In this document: positions 1-7,515 of the stretch, in pieces
How the letters are laid out: the number at the start of each line of letters is the position of its first letter
Position numbering within the stretch: the stretch's first letter is position 1
NCBI GenBank assembly: GCA_024278415.1
Contig: JAJRTI010000211.1
Location: forward strand, 1-23,883
Direction of reading: 5' to 3'
Length of the DNA stretch: 23,883 nucleotides
Source: Planctomycetota bacterium
GTDB lineage: Bacteria > Planctomycetota > Brocadiia > JAJRTI01
Notes under the pieces: generated by a model
Told to the model about the DNA's origin: nothing
Seen by the model: the letters and a program-made list of their open reading frames with translations, nothing else
Databases searched by the model: none
Made by a program: the position numbers and the translations under genes

Positions 1-95
1 GCCGTTGGGATTCAGATACCCCCAACACGCTGCATTGCACGGAAGCTTTGACGGTATTCCGGATACCCGACGGTTGGACTTAGCTGAAGTGTTAC
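1..95. other. Upstream flank, no gene seen
   Basis: I see no coding frame with recognisable content and no convincing promoter in this flank. A TTGACG hexamer at 48-53 has no matching -10 box at normal spacing. The stretch at 83-95 is the reverse complement of a 13-base motif found near the other end of the window (23745-23757), so the flank probably belongs to a dispersed repeat. Confidence 0.5.
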
Positions 96-253
96 TGACC
101 ACTGACCAATGACCACTGACCACTGACGAGTGACGAGTGACGAGTGACGAGTGACCAGTGACGAGTGACGAGTGACCAGTGACCAGTGACCAGTGACCAG
201 TGACCAGTGACCAGTGACCAGTGACCAGTGACCAGTGACCAGTGACCAGTGAC
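96..253. repeat. Heptanucleotide tandem repeat array (22 units)
   Basis: Twenty-two consecutive 7-base units plus a 4-base remnant lie here. The main unit is TGACCAG. The first units are variants (TGACCAC, TGACCAA), then come TGACGAG units, then a homogeneous TGACCAG tract from 173 onward. The gradient from variant to uniform units suggests recent expansion at the gene-proximal end by replication slippage. The array ends directly at the ATG of the next gene, so it forms that gene's immediate 5' leader. On the plus strand every frame meets TGA each 21 bases. On the minus strand no frame is stopped, which creates a spurious open frame with a seven-residue peptide repeat. Confidence 0.95.
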
Positions 254-1702
254 ATGAACATCATTTTCCTTATGAGCGATTCGGTGCGTTGGGACTTCTT
301 GGGATACAACGGCAACGACTGGGTTAAGACGCCGTGCTTGGACGCGCTGGCCGGGCAGTCGTGCGTGTTCAACCAGGCGTTTCTCTCGTCCTACCCGACC
401 GTGCCCAACCGTTGGGATCTGCTCACCGGCAAGCTGAACTACACGTACGCGGGCTGGCAGCCGCTGGATGCGGACGAGGTCGTTGTTCCGCAACGGCTGT
501 CCGAGCAGGGCTACGTGAGCATGATGATCGCGGACACGCCGCACATCCTCGCTAAGGGCTATGGATACCAGCGCGGGTTCGACGGATGGGAGTGGATACG
601 CGGGCAGGAGAACGACCCTTGGAAAACCGCGCCTCGTCAGGTCCAGTACCCTTGCGACCCGGACAAACTGCGAAGCGGCAAGGAGGGCATGGTGCACTAT
701 CTGCGCAACGTTTCAGATCGACAGGGAGAGGAGGACCACTTCGCACCGCGTACAGTGCAAGCCGCGTGCGATTGGCTCGATGCGAACCACGACCAAGGGC
801 CGTTCTTCCTGTACCTCGATATGTTCGACCCCCACGAGCCGTGGGATCCGCCGCAACAATACGTCGATCTGTACGACCCCGGCTTTGAAGGCGACGAGGT
901 CATCTACCCACAGTATCACCCGTCGTGCTTCTTCACCGAGGGCGAGGTGAAGCACATGCGCGCGCTCTACGCCGGCGAGTTGAGCATGGTCGACGCGTGG
1001 GTCGGCAAACTGCTGGAGAAAGTGGACGCGCTTGGGCTATCGGGTGACACGGCGATATTCTTCACGAGCGACCATGGGTTCCTCCATGGCGAACATGGGA
1101 TTGTGGGCAAGTCGATCATCGATACGTCGAGTGGGAAGCTTTACTACGAGGCCGTGCCCATGTTCGACGCGATTACACGCACGCCCCTGCTCGTGCGCTT
1201 GCCAGGCCAGACGGAGCGACGCGACTGCGATGCGTTCGTGCAGACGATTGACCTGCCGGCGACGATGCTCGATATGGCCGGGGTCGAGACGGACGAGATC
1301 CACGGCCACAGCCTGATGCCGCTGATGGAGGGCCACGCGGAGAAGGTGCGCGACATCGCGATCAGCGCGTATCCCCTGAAGTTCCGCACCCCGCGCAACT
1401 GCAAGTCTATGATACGCGACGCGCGGTGGTCGCTGCTGTACTCGGGCACAGTCGTCGATCCTGAAGGGGAGTTGCCCGTGCCGCCACTGGAGTGTGGGGA
1501 CGGCCCCGACGATTACCAACTCGGCGACCACAGCGCACGGCTCTACGACATGCAAGCCGACCCCGAGCAGAAGCGCAACGTGATCGACGACAACCTGGCC
1601 GTGGCGGAGGATCTGCATGCGAAGTATGTGGCGTACCTTCGGGAGATGGGCACGCCCGAGGAGTTCCTCGCCGTGCACGCGGAGTTTTCGGTGAGGCCGT
1701 AG
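254..1702 (+). CDS. Sulfatase-family (alkaline phosphatase superfamily) hydrolase, Thr at nucleophile position
   Basis: The 482-residue protein has the sulfatase fold pattern: an N-terminal metal motif MSDSVRWD (residues 7-14), the active-site segment TVPNRWDLLTG (49-59), and the metal motif TSDHG followed by GEHGIVGK (about 271-286). Family members hydrolyse sulfate or phosphate esters. In true sulfatases the first residue of the C/S-x-P-x-R motif is converted to formylglycine. Here it is Thr49, which cannot be converted. Threonine is the nucleophile in some alkaline phosphatase superfamily phosphodiesterases, so the substrate may be a phosphoester, or the enzyme may be inactive. There is no signal peptide, which suggests a cytoplasmic protein. 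ATG at 254 is chosen over the GTG at 242 because the family normally begins M-N-I-I-F and the GTG lies inside the tandem repeat. No Shine-Dalgarno sequence is visible. The stop codon is TAG. Confidence 0.9.
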   Translation: MNIIFLMSDSVRWDFLGYNGNDWVKTPCLDALAGQSCVFNQAFLSSYPTVPNRWDLLTGKLNYTYAGWQPLDADEVVVPQRLSEQGYVSMMIADTPHILAKGYGYQRGFDGWEWIRGQENDPWKTAPRQVQYPCDPDKLRSGKEGMVHYLRNVSDRQGEEDHFAPRTVQAACDWLDANHDQGPFFLYLDMFDPHEPWDPPQQYVDLYDPGFEGDEVIYPQYHPSCFFTEGEVKHMRALYAGELSMVDAWVGKLLEKVDALGLSGDTAIFFTSDHGFLHGEHGIVGKSIIDTSSGKLYYEAVPMFDAITRTPLLVRLPGQTERRDCDAFVQTIDLPATMLDMAGVETDEIHGHSLMPLMEGHAEKVRDIAISAYPLKFRTPRNCKSMIRDARWSLLYSGTVVDPEGELPVPPLECGDGPDDYQLGDHSARLYDMQADPEQKRNVIDDNLAVAEDLHAKYVAYLREMGTPEEFLAVHAEFSVRP

Positions 1703-1728
1703 GACGAGCGCCGGCCAGGACGATCCGA

Positions 1729-2412
1729 ATGGACGAACCGAAAAGCATTATCGACTGCACAAATCTGAGCGTTGAGTTTCAGCAGGGCGGAGAGCGCATT
1801 GCGGCTCTGGATGGCGTCGCCTTGAACGTGGCGGGAGGCGAGTTTGTTGGCATCACCGGCCCGTCGGGCTCGGGCAAGACGACGCTGCTCAATGTGATCG
1901 GCGGGCTGCTCGCTCCCACGGGCGGCGCGGTGTGCCTCGAAGGCGCGGATCTCTACGCGCTGAGCGACGGCCGGCGCGCGCGACTGCGGAATGCAATGGT
2001 GGGGTTCATCTTTCAGACCTACCACTTGCACCCCATGCTAACCGTGGCGCAGAACGTGGCGGTGCCGTTCGCGTTCCGCGCGCGGGCGAAAGCCGAGGCG
2101 GGCGAGGCCGTGAGCCGCGTGCTGGACAGGCTGGGCCTTGGCGGCCTAAGCGGGGCCAAGGCTGGGGAGCTGTCTGCTGGGCAGAGGCAGCGCGTGGTGG
2201 TCGCGCGGGCTCTGGCCGGCGAGCCAACGCTCGTGCTGGCTGACGAGCCGACGGCCAACTTAGACGAGGACAACGCGGCAGTGGTCATCGACGCGCTGTG
2301 GCAAGCCAACCAAGACGCGGGCGCCAGCGTGTTGATCGTGTCGCACCAAGGCGAGTCGCTCGCGCGCACAACCCGGCGGCTTCGCATGGCGGAAGGGAGG
2401 ATCGTGGAGTGA
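1729..2412 (+). CDS. ABC transporter ATP-binding protein (MacB/LolD-like)
   Basis: The 227-residue ATPase subunit carries every ABC motif: Walker A GPSGSGKTT (44-52), Q-loop Gln96, a signature LSAGQ (148-152) in place of LSGGQ, Walker B LVLADEP (168-174) followed by the D-loop ANLD, and the H-loop His206. Spacing and sequence match the MacB/LolD/FtsE type, which powers mechanotransmission exporters rather than importers. The ATG at 1729 is chosen because the conserved domain begins right after it. The open frame upstream overlaps the hydrolase gene out of frame. The gene starts 26 bp after the hydrolase stop and overlaps the permease start by 4 bp (GTGA), so the ATPase and permease are translationally coupled. 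The substrate cannot be told from sequence. Confidence 0.95.
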   Translation: MDEPKSIIDCTNLSVEFQQGGERIAALDGVALNVAGGEFVGITGPSGSGKTTLLNVIGGLLAPTGGAVCLEGADLYALSDGRRARLRNAMVGFIFQTYHLHPMLTVAQNVAVPFAFRARAKAEAGEAVSRVLDRLGLGGLSGAKAGELSAGQRQRVVVARALAGEPTLVLADEPTANLDEDNAAVVIDALWQANQDAGASVLIVSHQGESLARTTRRLRMAEGRIVE

Positions 2413-3698
2413 AGGCCTCTGCTATGGCCAGCCTCTGTGCCGCGGACCTACGCGCACGGTGGGGCCGGAACCTGACGCTCGCGCTCGCTATCGCCATTGG
2501 CTGCGCGGCGCTCACGCTGATTGCGACGGCGGCCCTGCGGATCCGTCGCGTCGTGGTCGAGGACGTGATCGAGTCTTTCCCGGCGACGCAGATCGAGGTG
2601 AAGCAGAAGCAAGTATCGTTCTTGTTCTTGAAGTTTGGCAACCCGGCCGGAGTGTTGAGCGAGGAGATGATGGCCAAGGTGGCCGGGATTCCGGGCGTCG
2701 CGGGCGTACAGCCGGAGGTGTTGTGTCCATTTCCGGCGATCATCGACGTGCGGCTTGTCGGCACGGCGGGTTTTGTGACTGAGACGTGCATCTTTGGCGT
2801 GCGGAGGGAGTTCGTTGCGGATTCGCTGAAGCCGGGCGTCGCGTTCGCGAAGCCGGCCGGCGACGCGCCTGTGCCCGCGGTGATCTCGAAGGCGTTGATC
2901 GGGATATTCAACACGGGCTTCGCACCCAGCCGCGGGCTGCCGAAGTTTGACGAGAGCCTGATTGTGGGCCGTGAGTTCGACCTCTACCTCGGTGGCTCCA
3001 CGATGACGGAGGCCAAGCGCGTGGCGAAGAAGCGCGTGAAGATCGTGGGTATCTCCCCCCGGGTCTCGCTCGTGGGCATCACCGTGCCGGAGGCCGTGGC
3101 GCACGAATGGAATGCTTGGTGGTTCCGGAAGAAGGATCTGCCCAAGCAGTATCATCGGCTCATTGTGAGCACGACGTCGCCTCGGGACGTGGACCGCGTG
3201 GCCAAGCGTCTTGAAGCGATGGGGCTGGCGGTGTCCACGAAGAAGGGCATTGCGGATGGCCTAAACTCGATCGTGCGGCTGCTGGACGGGCTCGTGGCAG
3301 GGCTGAGCGTCGCGGTGTTTGTGCTCATGGGGGTGGGGGTGCTGAACGTGGCCGCGCTGGATACCGCAGAACGCACCGGCTGGATCGGGCTGCTGCGTGC
3401 GTGCGGGGCGACGCGGCTGGACGTGGCCGTGATGTCCGTCGTACAACTGGGGTTGGTGGGCGGAGTCGGGGGGCTGCTGGGGGCCGGCGGGGCAGGTGCG
3501 CTGGCGGTGTGGCTGGACCGTGTTGCCGCGCAGCGGCTGCCCGCGGCGGGCGTGCCGGCGATCCACGTTTTCGCCGGGTGGTGGCAGGTGGGGCTAGCCG
3601 TCGCGTTTGCGGCGGGGGTGCTGGCGGCGGTGGCCGCGTTGCTGCCGGCGTGGTGCGCTGGGCGCTTGGATCCGGCGTTGGCGCTCAAGCGCGAGTAG
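2409..3698 (+). CDS. ABC transporter permease (FtsX/MacB-like)
   Basis: The protein is about 429 residues. One transmembrane helix lies near the N-terminus (about residues 20-45). A periplasmic domain of about 240 residues follows, then three membrane segments (about 294-317, 343-372, 389-415), and the chain ends in DPALALKRE. This is the FtsX/MacB topology with the typical acidic-basic tail. The cytoplasmic segment LRACGATRLDVAVM before TM3 is the usual coupling region that contacts the ATPase. The GTG start overlaps the ATPase stop by 4 bp; an ATG at 2424 is an alternative. With the neighbouring ATPase it should form an exporter or a lipoprotein-release or lipid-handling complex. No membrane-fusion protein gene is present nearby. 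It ends with TAG and converges on scpB. Confidence 0.92.
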   Translation: MKASAMASLCAADLRARWGRNLTLALAIAIGCAALTLIATAALRIRRVVVEDVIESFPATQIEVKQKQVSFLFLKFGNPAGVLSEEMMAKVAGIPGVAGVQPEVLCPFPAIIDVRLVGTAGFVTETCIFGVRREFVADSLKPGVAFAKPAGDAPVPAVISKALIGIFNTGFAPSRGLPKFDESLIVGREFDLYLGGSTMTEAKRVAKKRVKIVGISPRVSLVGITVPEAVAHEWNAWWFRKKDLPKQYHRLIVSTTSPRDVDRVAKRLEAMGLAVSTKKGIADGLNSIVRLLDGLVAGLSVAVFVLMGVGVLNVAALDTAERTGWIGLLRACGATRLDVAVMSVVQLGLVGGVGGLLGAGGAGALAVWLDRVAAQRLPAAGVPAIHVFAGWWQVGLAVAFAAGVLAAVAALLPAWCAGRLDPALALKRE

Positions 3699-3820
3699 CC
3701 ATCTGAAAGCGCGGAAGACGCGGCGAGTGGGCCACGCCTTGCTCAACGACGATGATCTGGCGATCAGGTCAGAGTGTCGCCCTTATCCCATCACCCTCAT
3801 CCCTCATCAGCCCGCTGCCC

Positions 3821-4381
3821 CTACATGCGCCCGGCCTTGAAGTCGATGTCCGGTGGGAGGATCTCTTCGAGCTTCGGCAGGTCCTTGATAGCGCTGATGC
3901 CGAATTTTTCGAGGAAGAATGGTGTGGTCCCGTACTCCATGGGCCTGCCCGGCTCCTCCCGGCGCCCGGTGTATCGGATGAGCCCTCGCCGCGCGAGGTT
4001 GCGCACGACCTCGTCGGATTCGACCCCTCGGATTGCGGCGATTTCCGCGCGCGTGACCGGCTGCTTGTACGCGACGATGGCCAGCGTCTCCAGGGCCGCT
4101 CCGCTGAGTCGGGAGTCGTCGCGGTCACGTTTGAGGGCCTGGACCCACTCGCCGTAGTCCGGCTTGGTGCGCATCTGGTAGCCCTCTGCGATCTCCTGAA
4201 TCTGGAAGGACCGCTCGCCTTCCTCGTATTCCTGCTTCAGCTCCTCAACCGCCTTGCGGATCGCGCGCACGTCGGTGTTGCCGACCACTTGCGACATCTT
4301 CTTTGGCGGAAGCGGGACTGGCGAGGCACAGAGCAACGCTTCCACGATGCGCTTGACTTCGTAGTGGGATCGGTTAGCCAT
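3821..4381 (-). CDS. scpB: Segregation and condensation protein ScpB
   Basis: This 186-residue protein matches ScpB, the winged-helix kleisin-interacting subunit of the SMC-ScpA-ScpB condensin. Visible landmarks are the N-terminal KRIVEALLCAS, the central LSGAALETLAIVAYKQPVTR, which is the most conserved ScpB segment, and GVESDEVVRNLARRGLI with the GRP and YGTT-FFLEKFGI motifs behind it. The length is normal. It is the last gene of the minus-strand operon, 17 bp after rnfG, with no SD visible. scpA, its usual partner, is not adjacent, so the position behind an Rnf operon is unusual. The cellular role is chromosome compaction and segregation. Confidence 0.96.
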   Translation of the reverse strand: MANRSHYEVKRIVEALLCASPVPLPPKKMSQVVGNTDVRAIRKAVEELKQEYEEGERSFQIQEIAEGYQMRTKPDYGEWVQALKRDRDDSRLSGAALETLAIVAYKQPVTRAEIAAIRGVESDEVVRNLARRGLIRYTGRREEPGRPMEYGTTPFFLEKFGISAIKDLPKLEEILPPDIDFKAGRM

Positions 4382-4398
4382 GAGCGGTGCGCGGTGTG

Positions 4399-5100
4399 CT
4401 ATCCGTGTGGGGGCCCCGGGGGCTGGCCTTCCGGCGGCACTGGCGCGGCCATGGGCGCCACCTTGGCGGTCGCGCCCGTTGCGCCATCGATAGTGACCGC
4501 GAGCCCCAAGCCAATCTGGGCACGCGCACCGGCCGTCCTCACGGCCGCGACCACGGCCCGCGACGAGATCGTGGCCCCTGTGATGGCGTCGATGGTCGAG
4601 CCAACACGCAGCTTGTTCACGACCTTGCCCTTGAACTGATCCTTGAACGAAGGCGGGAAATCTTCCCGCTCTTTGGCGATTCCAAGCACGCTCCAGAGCG
4701 TCTTGCCGCTGCTTTCCGCTTGGATGTTCGCCCCGAGGCCGGGGGTCTCCTGTTGGTCGACGATGTCGATGGCAATGATTTTAGGCTCCGTGAGATCGGG
4801 CTCCATGCCGACGAGAACCTGGATTCTGCTCGAGTAGCCTTGCCGGTCGCCTATGACGGCGAAGCCGACGCGCTTGCCAGTTTCGTCGAGGCCGACGTAC
4901 ATGTCGCCACCCTGGACCTTGGGCTCGAGCGTCTCGAAGCGCTTGGCGGCAGGCAGCACCTCGGCGAGAGCCTTGCTGAGCTTCTGCTTCTTGCGGAGTT
5001 GGATCTTGCCTTCGGTGAGCACAAACGTGCCCGCCAAGCCGAGCGCGGACACGAGGCAGACGCAGGTGAGCACGATCGAGTAGTGGATATGCTTTGGCAT
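4399..5100 (-). CDS. rnfG: RnfG-like electron transport complex subunit (FMN-binding)
   Basis: The 233-residue subunit has an N-terminal membrane anchor (about residues 8-28) and an extracytoplasmic FMN-binding domain. The covalent flavin attachment motif TGATISSRAV spans 174-183, with Thr177 as the expected phosphoester-linked residue. The segment DQQETPGLGA (115-124) is also a family hallmark. A proline- and alanine-rich tail (about 205-233) follows the domain. In the Rnf complex this subunit passes electrons toward the NAD-reducing side while ions are pumped. The ATG at 5100 is chosen because the predicted anchor begins there; the longer open frame adds an unlikely soluble extension that overlaps rnfD. 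The gene sits 37 bp behind rnfD. rnfE, which normally follows, is replaced by scpB. Confidence 0.93.
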   Translation of the reverse strand: MPKHIHYSIVLTCVCLVSALGLAGTFVLTEGKIQLRKKQKLSKALAEVLPAAKRFETLEPKVQGGDMYVGLDETGKRVGFAVIGDRQGYSSRIQVLVGMEPDLTEPKIIAIDIVDQQETPGLGANIQAESSGKTLWSVLGIAKEREDFPPSFKDQFKGKVVNKLRVGSTIDAITGATISSRAVVAAVRTAGARAQIGLGLAVTIDGATGATAKVAPMAAPVPPEGQPPGPPHG

Positions 5101-5137
5101 CAGGCGGAGATGGTTAATGGGTGGGGGTTGATGGGGG

Positions 5138-6106
5138 TCAACCGCCGACGACTTTGGGTTTGCACCAGCGGTCAATCAGCGGGGTGGTGGTGTTCATGAG
5201 GAGGATCGAGTAGCACACGCCCTCCGGGTAGCCGCCGTAGAAGCGGATGAGCATGGTGATCAAGCCGCAGCCGGCGGCGAAGATGCACAGGCCCAGATTG
5301 GTGATGGGAGTGGTGACCATGTCCGTGGCCATGAAGAACGCGCCGATCATCAAGCCGCCGGCGAGGATCTGGTAAAGCGGGTTGTGAGCCAAGTAGCCCA
5401 GGTGCTTGTCCGCCCACGATGCGGGGGCCGGGAGCACGGCGGCGAGCAAGGCCGCGGTGGCGATGAAGCAAACCGGCACTCGCCAATTCACATAGCCGCG
5501 TATGATGAGGAACAGTCCCCCGGCGATCAGCGCCAGCGCGCAGGTCTCGCCCAGACTGCCCGGCACGTTGCCGAGGAACAGTTCGGAGGGGAAAAACTCG
5601 AACGAGTTGGCGCTCTTGAGGAGGGGGCTGGCTTCGGTGACCGCGTCTTTGAACGGGGACCATTGGGACACGGGCCAGGAGGCGAGGCTGACATGCTTCG
5701 CCCAGGCGACTTGCACGAACGCACGGCCGATGAGCGCCGGGTTCCAAATGTTGTAGCCCAACCCGCCGAAGCAATGCTTGGCGATGGCGATGGCCACGAA
5801 CGCACCGACGATGGGCACGTAGATGGGGGCGCTGCTCGGCAACACCATAGCGAGCAGCAGGCCCGTGACAAACGCGCTTCCGTCGCTCACGGTGACGGGG
5901 CGGCCGGAGAGCTTCTGGATGAGCGCCTCCGTGGCCACCGCGGTGGCGATGCTCGCGGCGATGACAATGAGGGCGCCGACGCCAAAGAAGACGACGCCCA
6001 TGATCGCGGCCGGTGCGAGTGCGCCTGCCACGGTCCACATGATGCGCGGGATGGTGTCGTCGTCACGGAGATGGGGAGACGAGCTAACGAGTAATTGCTG
6101 TTGCAT
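5138..6106 (-). CDS. rnfD: RnfD-like electron transport complex membrane subunit
   Basis: The 322-residue polytopic membrane protein belongs to the NqrB/RnfD family. It shows the N-terminal SSSPHLR signature (residues 8-14), a DGSAFVTGLLLAMVLP segment (75-90) and GLGYNIWNPALIGRAF (115-130). The family's second flavin site normally reads like D-x-x-T/S-x-A-T-P-L with FMN on the threonine. Here it reads DAVTEASPLL (154-163), placing Ser160 at the acceptor position. The C-terminal half has GAFFMATDMVTTPIT (255-269) and GGYPEGVCYSILLMN. The ATG at 6106 gives the family N-terminus; the longer frame has no such homology. The gene lies between rnfC (40 bp gap) and rnfG (37 bp gap) in the usual C-D-G order. 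Confidence 0.94.
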   Translation of the reverse strand: MQQQLLVSSSPHLRDDDTIPRIMWTVAGALAPAAIMGVVFFGVGALIVIAASIATAVATEALIQKLSGRPVTVSDGSAFVTGLLLAMVLPSSAPIYVPIVGAFVAIAIAKHCFGGLGYNIWNPALIGRAFVQVAWAKHVSLASWPVSQWSPFKDAVTEASPLLKSANSFEFFPSELFLGNVPGSLGETCALALIAGGLFLIIRGYVNWRVPVCFIATAALLAAVLPAPASWADKHLGYLAHNPLYQILAGGLMIGAFFMATDMVTTPITNLGLCIFAAGCGLITMLIRFYGGYPEGVCYSILLMNTTTPLIDRWCKPKVVGG

Positions 6107-6146
6107 GAAGGTCGGCCTGTCGTTTCGCCAGGTTCTGTCGGGTGAG

Positions 6147-7493
6147 CTATTTCTTCGGTTTGTTCTTGGCGATCCACGCCTTGGCGGAGCGCACGTATTG
6201 CACGATTGGCCGCCGGGCGGGGCAGCCCCAAGTGCAACAGCCGCACTCCTTGCAGTCCATGACATTGAGCGCGAGGGTTTCCTCAAAGCGCTTCGCCTCG
6301 CACAGCACGCTAAACGCGCTGGGGTTGAGGCCGTACGGGCAGTTCACCACACACTTGCCGCAGCGGATGCATGCGCGGTGCGCCCATTGTTCCGCGTTCG
6401 CGAGCACGAGCACGCTGTTCGTGCCCTTCATGGTCGGTGTGCCCTCGACGCAAGCGACGGCGAAGCCCATCATGGGGCCGCCGAGGATGACCTTGTTCGC
6501 CTGCTCTTTCACGCCGGCCGCGTCGAGCAGCACCTGGATGGGCGTGCCGATGGGCGTGAGGAAGTTGTGCGGCGATTCGACGCCGTCGCCGGTCACGGTC
6601 ACCACGCGCTCCACCAGTGGCTTGCCAAACGAGCAGGCCTCATAGATCGCGTACGCGGTTGCGATGTTCTGCACGACGACGCCCACTTCCATGGGAAGGG
6701 CCGAGCCGCGCACGGTGCGGCCGGTGAGCGCCTTGATGAGCTGGTGCTCTGCACCCTGGGGGTAGCGGACCTTGCAGATCTCGACATCGATGCCGTGCGG
6801 CTCAGCCGCTTCGGCCATGGCCTCGGCCGCGTCCAGCTTGTTGGCCTCGATGCCGACGATGCCGCGGTCCACGCCGAGCGCCTTCATGATGAAGCGCATG
6901 CCTGCGACGACCTCGGCTGGCTTCTCGACCATGAGCCTGTAATCGGCGGTGATGTAGGGCTCGCACTCCGCGCCATTGAGCAGGAGCACGTCGACCGGCT
7001 TGTCTGGCGGGGGGCTGAGCTTCACGTGGGTTGGAAAGGTCGCGCCTCCCATGCCGACGATGCCCGCTTCGAGGATGGCTTGCTTGATCTGGTCCGCGTC
7101 GAGCGAGTCCAGGGCGGCCTTGTCGGCTGGCGCGGCATCGCTCTCTGGGGCGGCCGCTGGCGCGAGGACCACGGCAGGCACAGCCCGGGCTTGGATGGGA
7201 TGGGGCCGGGGCTCGACTGCTGTGACCGTGCCCGTGACGGGGGCGTGGATAGGCGCGGAGACAAACCCCTGTGCCTCGACGATGACCTGCCCGCGCTGCA
7301 CCTCGTCCTTCTTCTTGACCGTCGGCGCGCAGGGGGCGCCGATGTGCTGGCTGAGGAAGATGATGTACTCGCTTCCGGCCGGCGCCGGCTCGATCACACA
7401 CATGCGCGACAGGGCCTTGCCGTCGTCGTGCGGGTGCACTCCGCCGGCAAAGGATCGCAGTTTCTTGCGCAACGTCGTTGTTGCTGTAGTCAT
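6147..7493 (-). CDS. rnfC: RnfC-like electron transport complex subunit (4Fe-4S, NADH/FMN-binding)
   Basis: The 448-residue peripheral subunit of the Rnf complex carries, in order, the N-terminal FAGGVHPHDDK motif (15-26), a barrel-sandwich-type domain, the glycine-rich nucleotide and FMN region GIVGMGGATFPTHVKL (144-159) with NGAECEPY (173-180), and two ferredoxin clusters. The first is C375-x2-C378-x2-C381-x3-C385 and the second C414-x2-C417-x2-C420-x3-C424, each ending in CP. These would bind two 4Fe-4S clusters for transfer to NAD. The ATG at 7493 leaves the family N-terminus intact and avoids overlap with alaC. A CAGG-rich stretch sits just upstream. It follows alaC by 22 bp and precedes rnfD by 40 bp. 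Confidence 0.95.
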   Translation of the reverse strand: MTTATTTLRKKLRSFAGGVHPHDDGKALSRMCVIEPAPAGSEYIIFLSQHIGAPCAPTVKKKDEVQRGQVIVEAQGFVSAPIHAPVTGTVTAVEPRPHPIQARAVPAVVLAPAAAPESDAAPADKAALDSLDADQIKQAILEAGIVGMGGATFPTHVKLSPPPDKPVDVLLLNGAECEPYITADYRLMVEKPAEVVAGMRFIMKALGVDRGIVGIEANKLDAAEAMAEAAEPHGIDVEICKVRYPQGAEHQLIKALTGRTVRGSALPMEVGVVVQNIATAYAIYEACSFGKPLVERVVTVTGDGVESPHNFLTPIGTPIQVLLDAAGVKEQANKVILGGPMMGFAVACVEGTPTMKGTNSVLVLANAEQWAHRACIRCGKCVVNCPYGLNPSAFSVLCEAKRFEETLALNVMDCKECGCCTWGCPARRPIVQYVRSAKAWIAKNKPKK

Positions 7494-7515
7494 GGGGCCT
7501 GAAATCCTGAGTACG

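Noticed and set aside
96..253. CRISPR-like array
   Set aside because: The units are 7 bp and directly contiguous with no spacers, so it is a simple tandem repeat.
92..697. Minus-strand open frame with a seven-residue peptide repeat
   Set aside because: It is the antisense reading of the heptamer array joined to the antisense of the hydrolase gene. The repeat has no stop on that strand by arithmetic alone.
3752..4639. Long plus-strand frame opposite scpB and rnfG
   Set aside because: It overlaps two well-supported minus-strand genes and has no protein-like features; it is a GC-driven shadow.
5823..7502. 559-codon plus-strand frame opposite rnfC and rnfD
   Set aside because: It is antisense to clear rnf genes and rich in the residues expected from the complementary codons.
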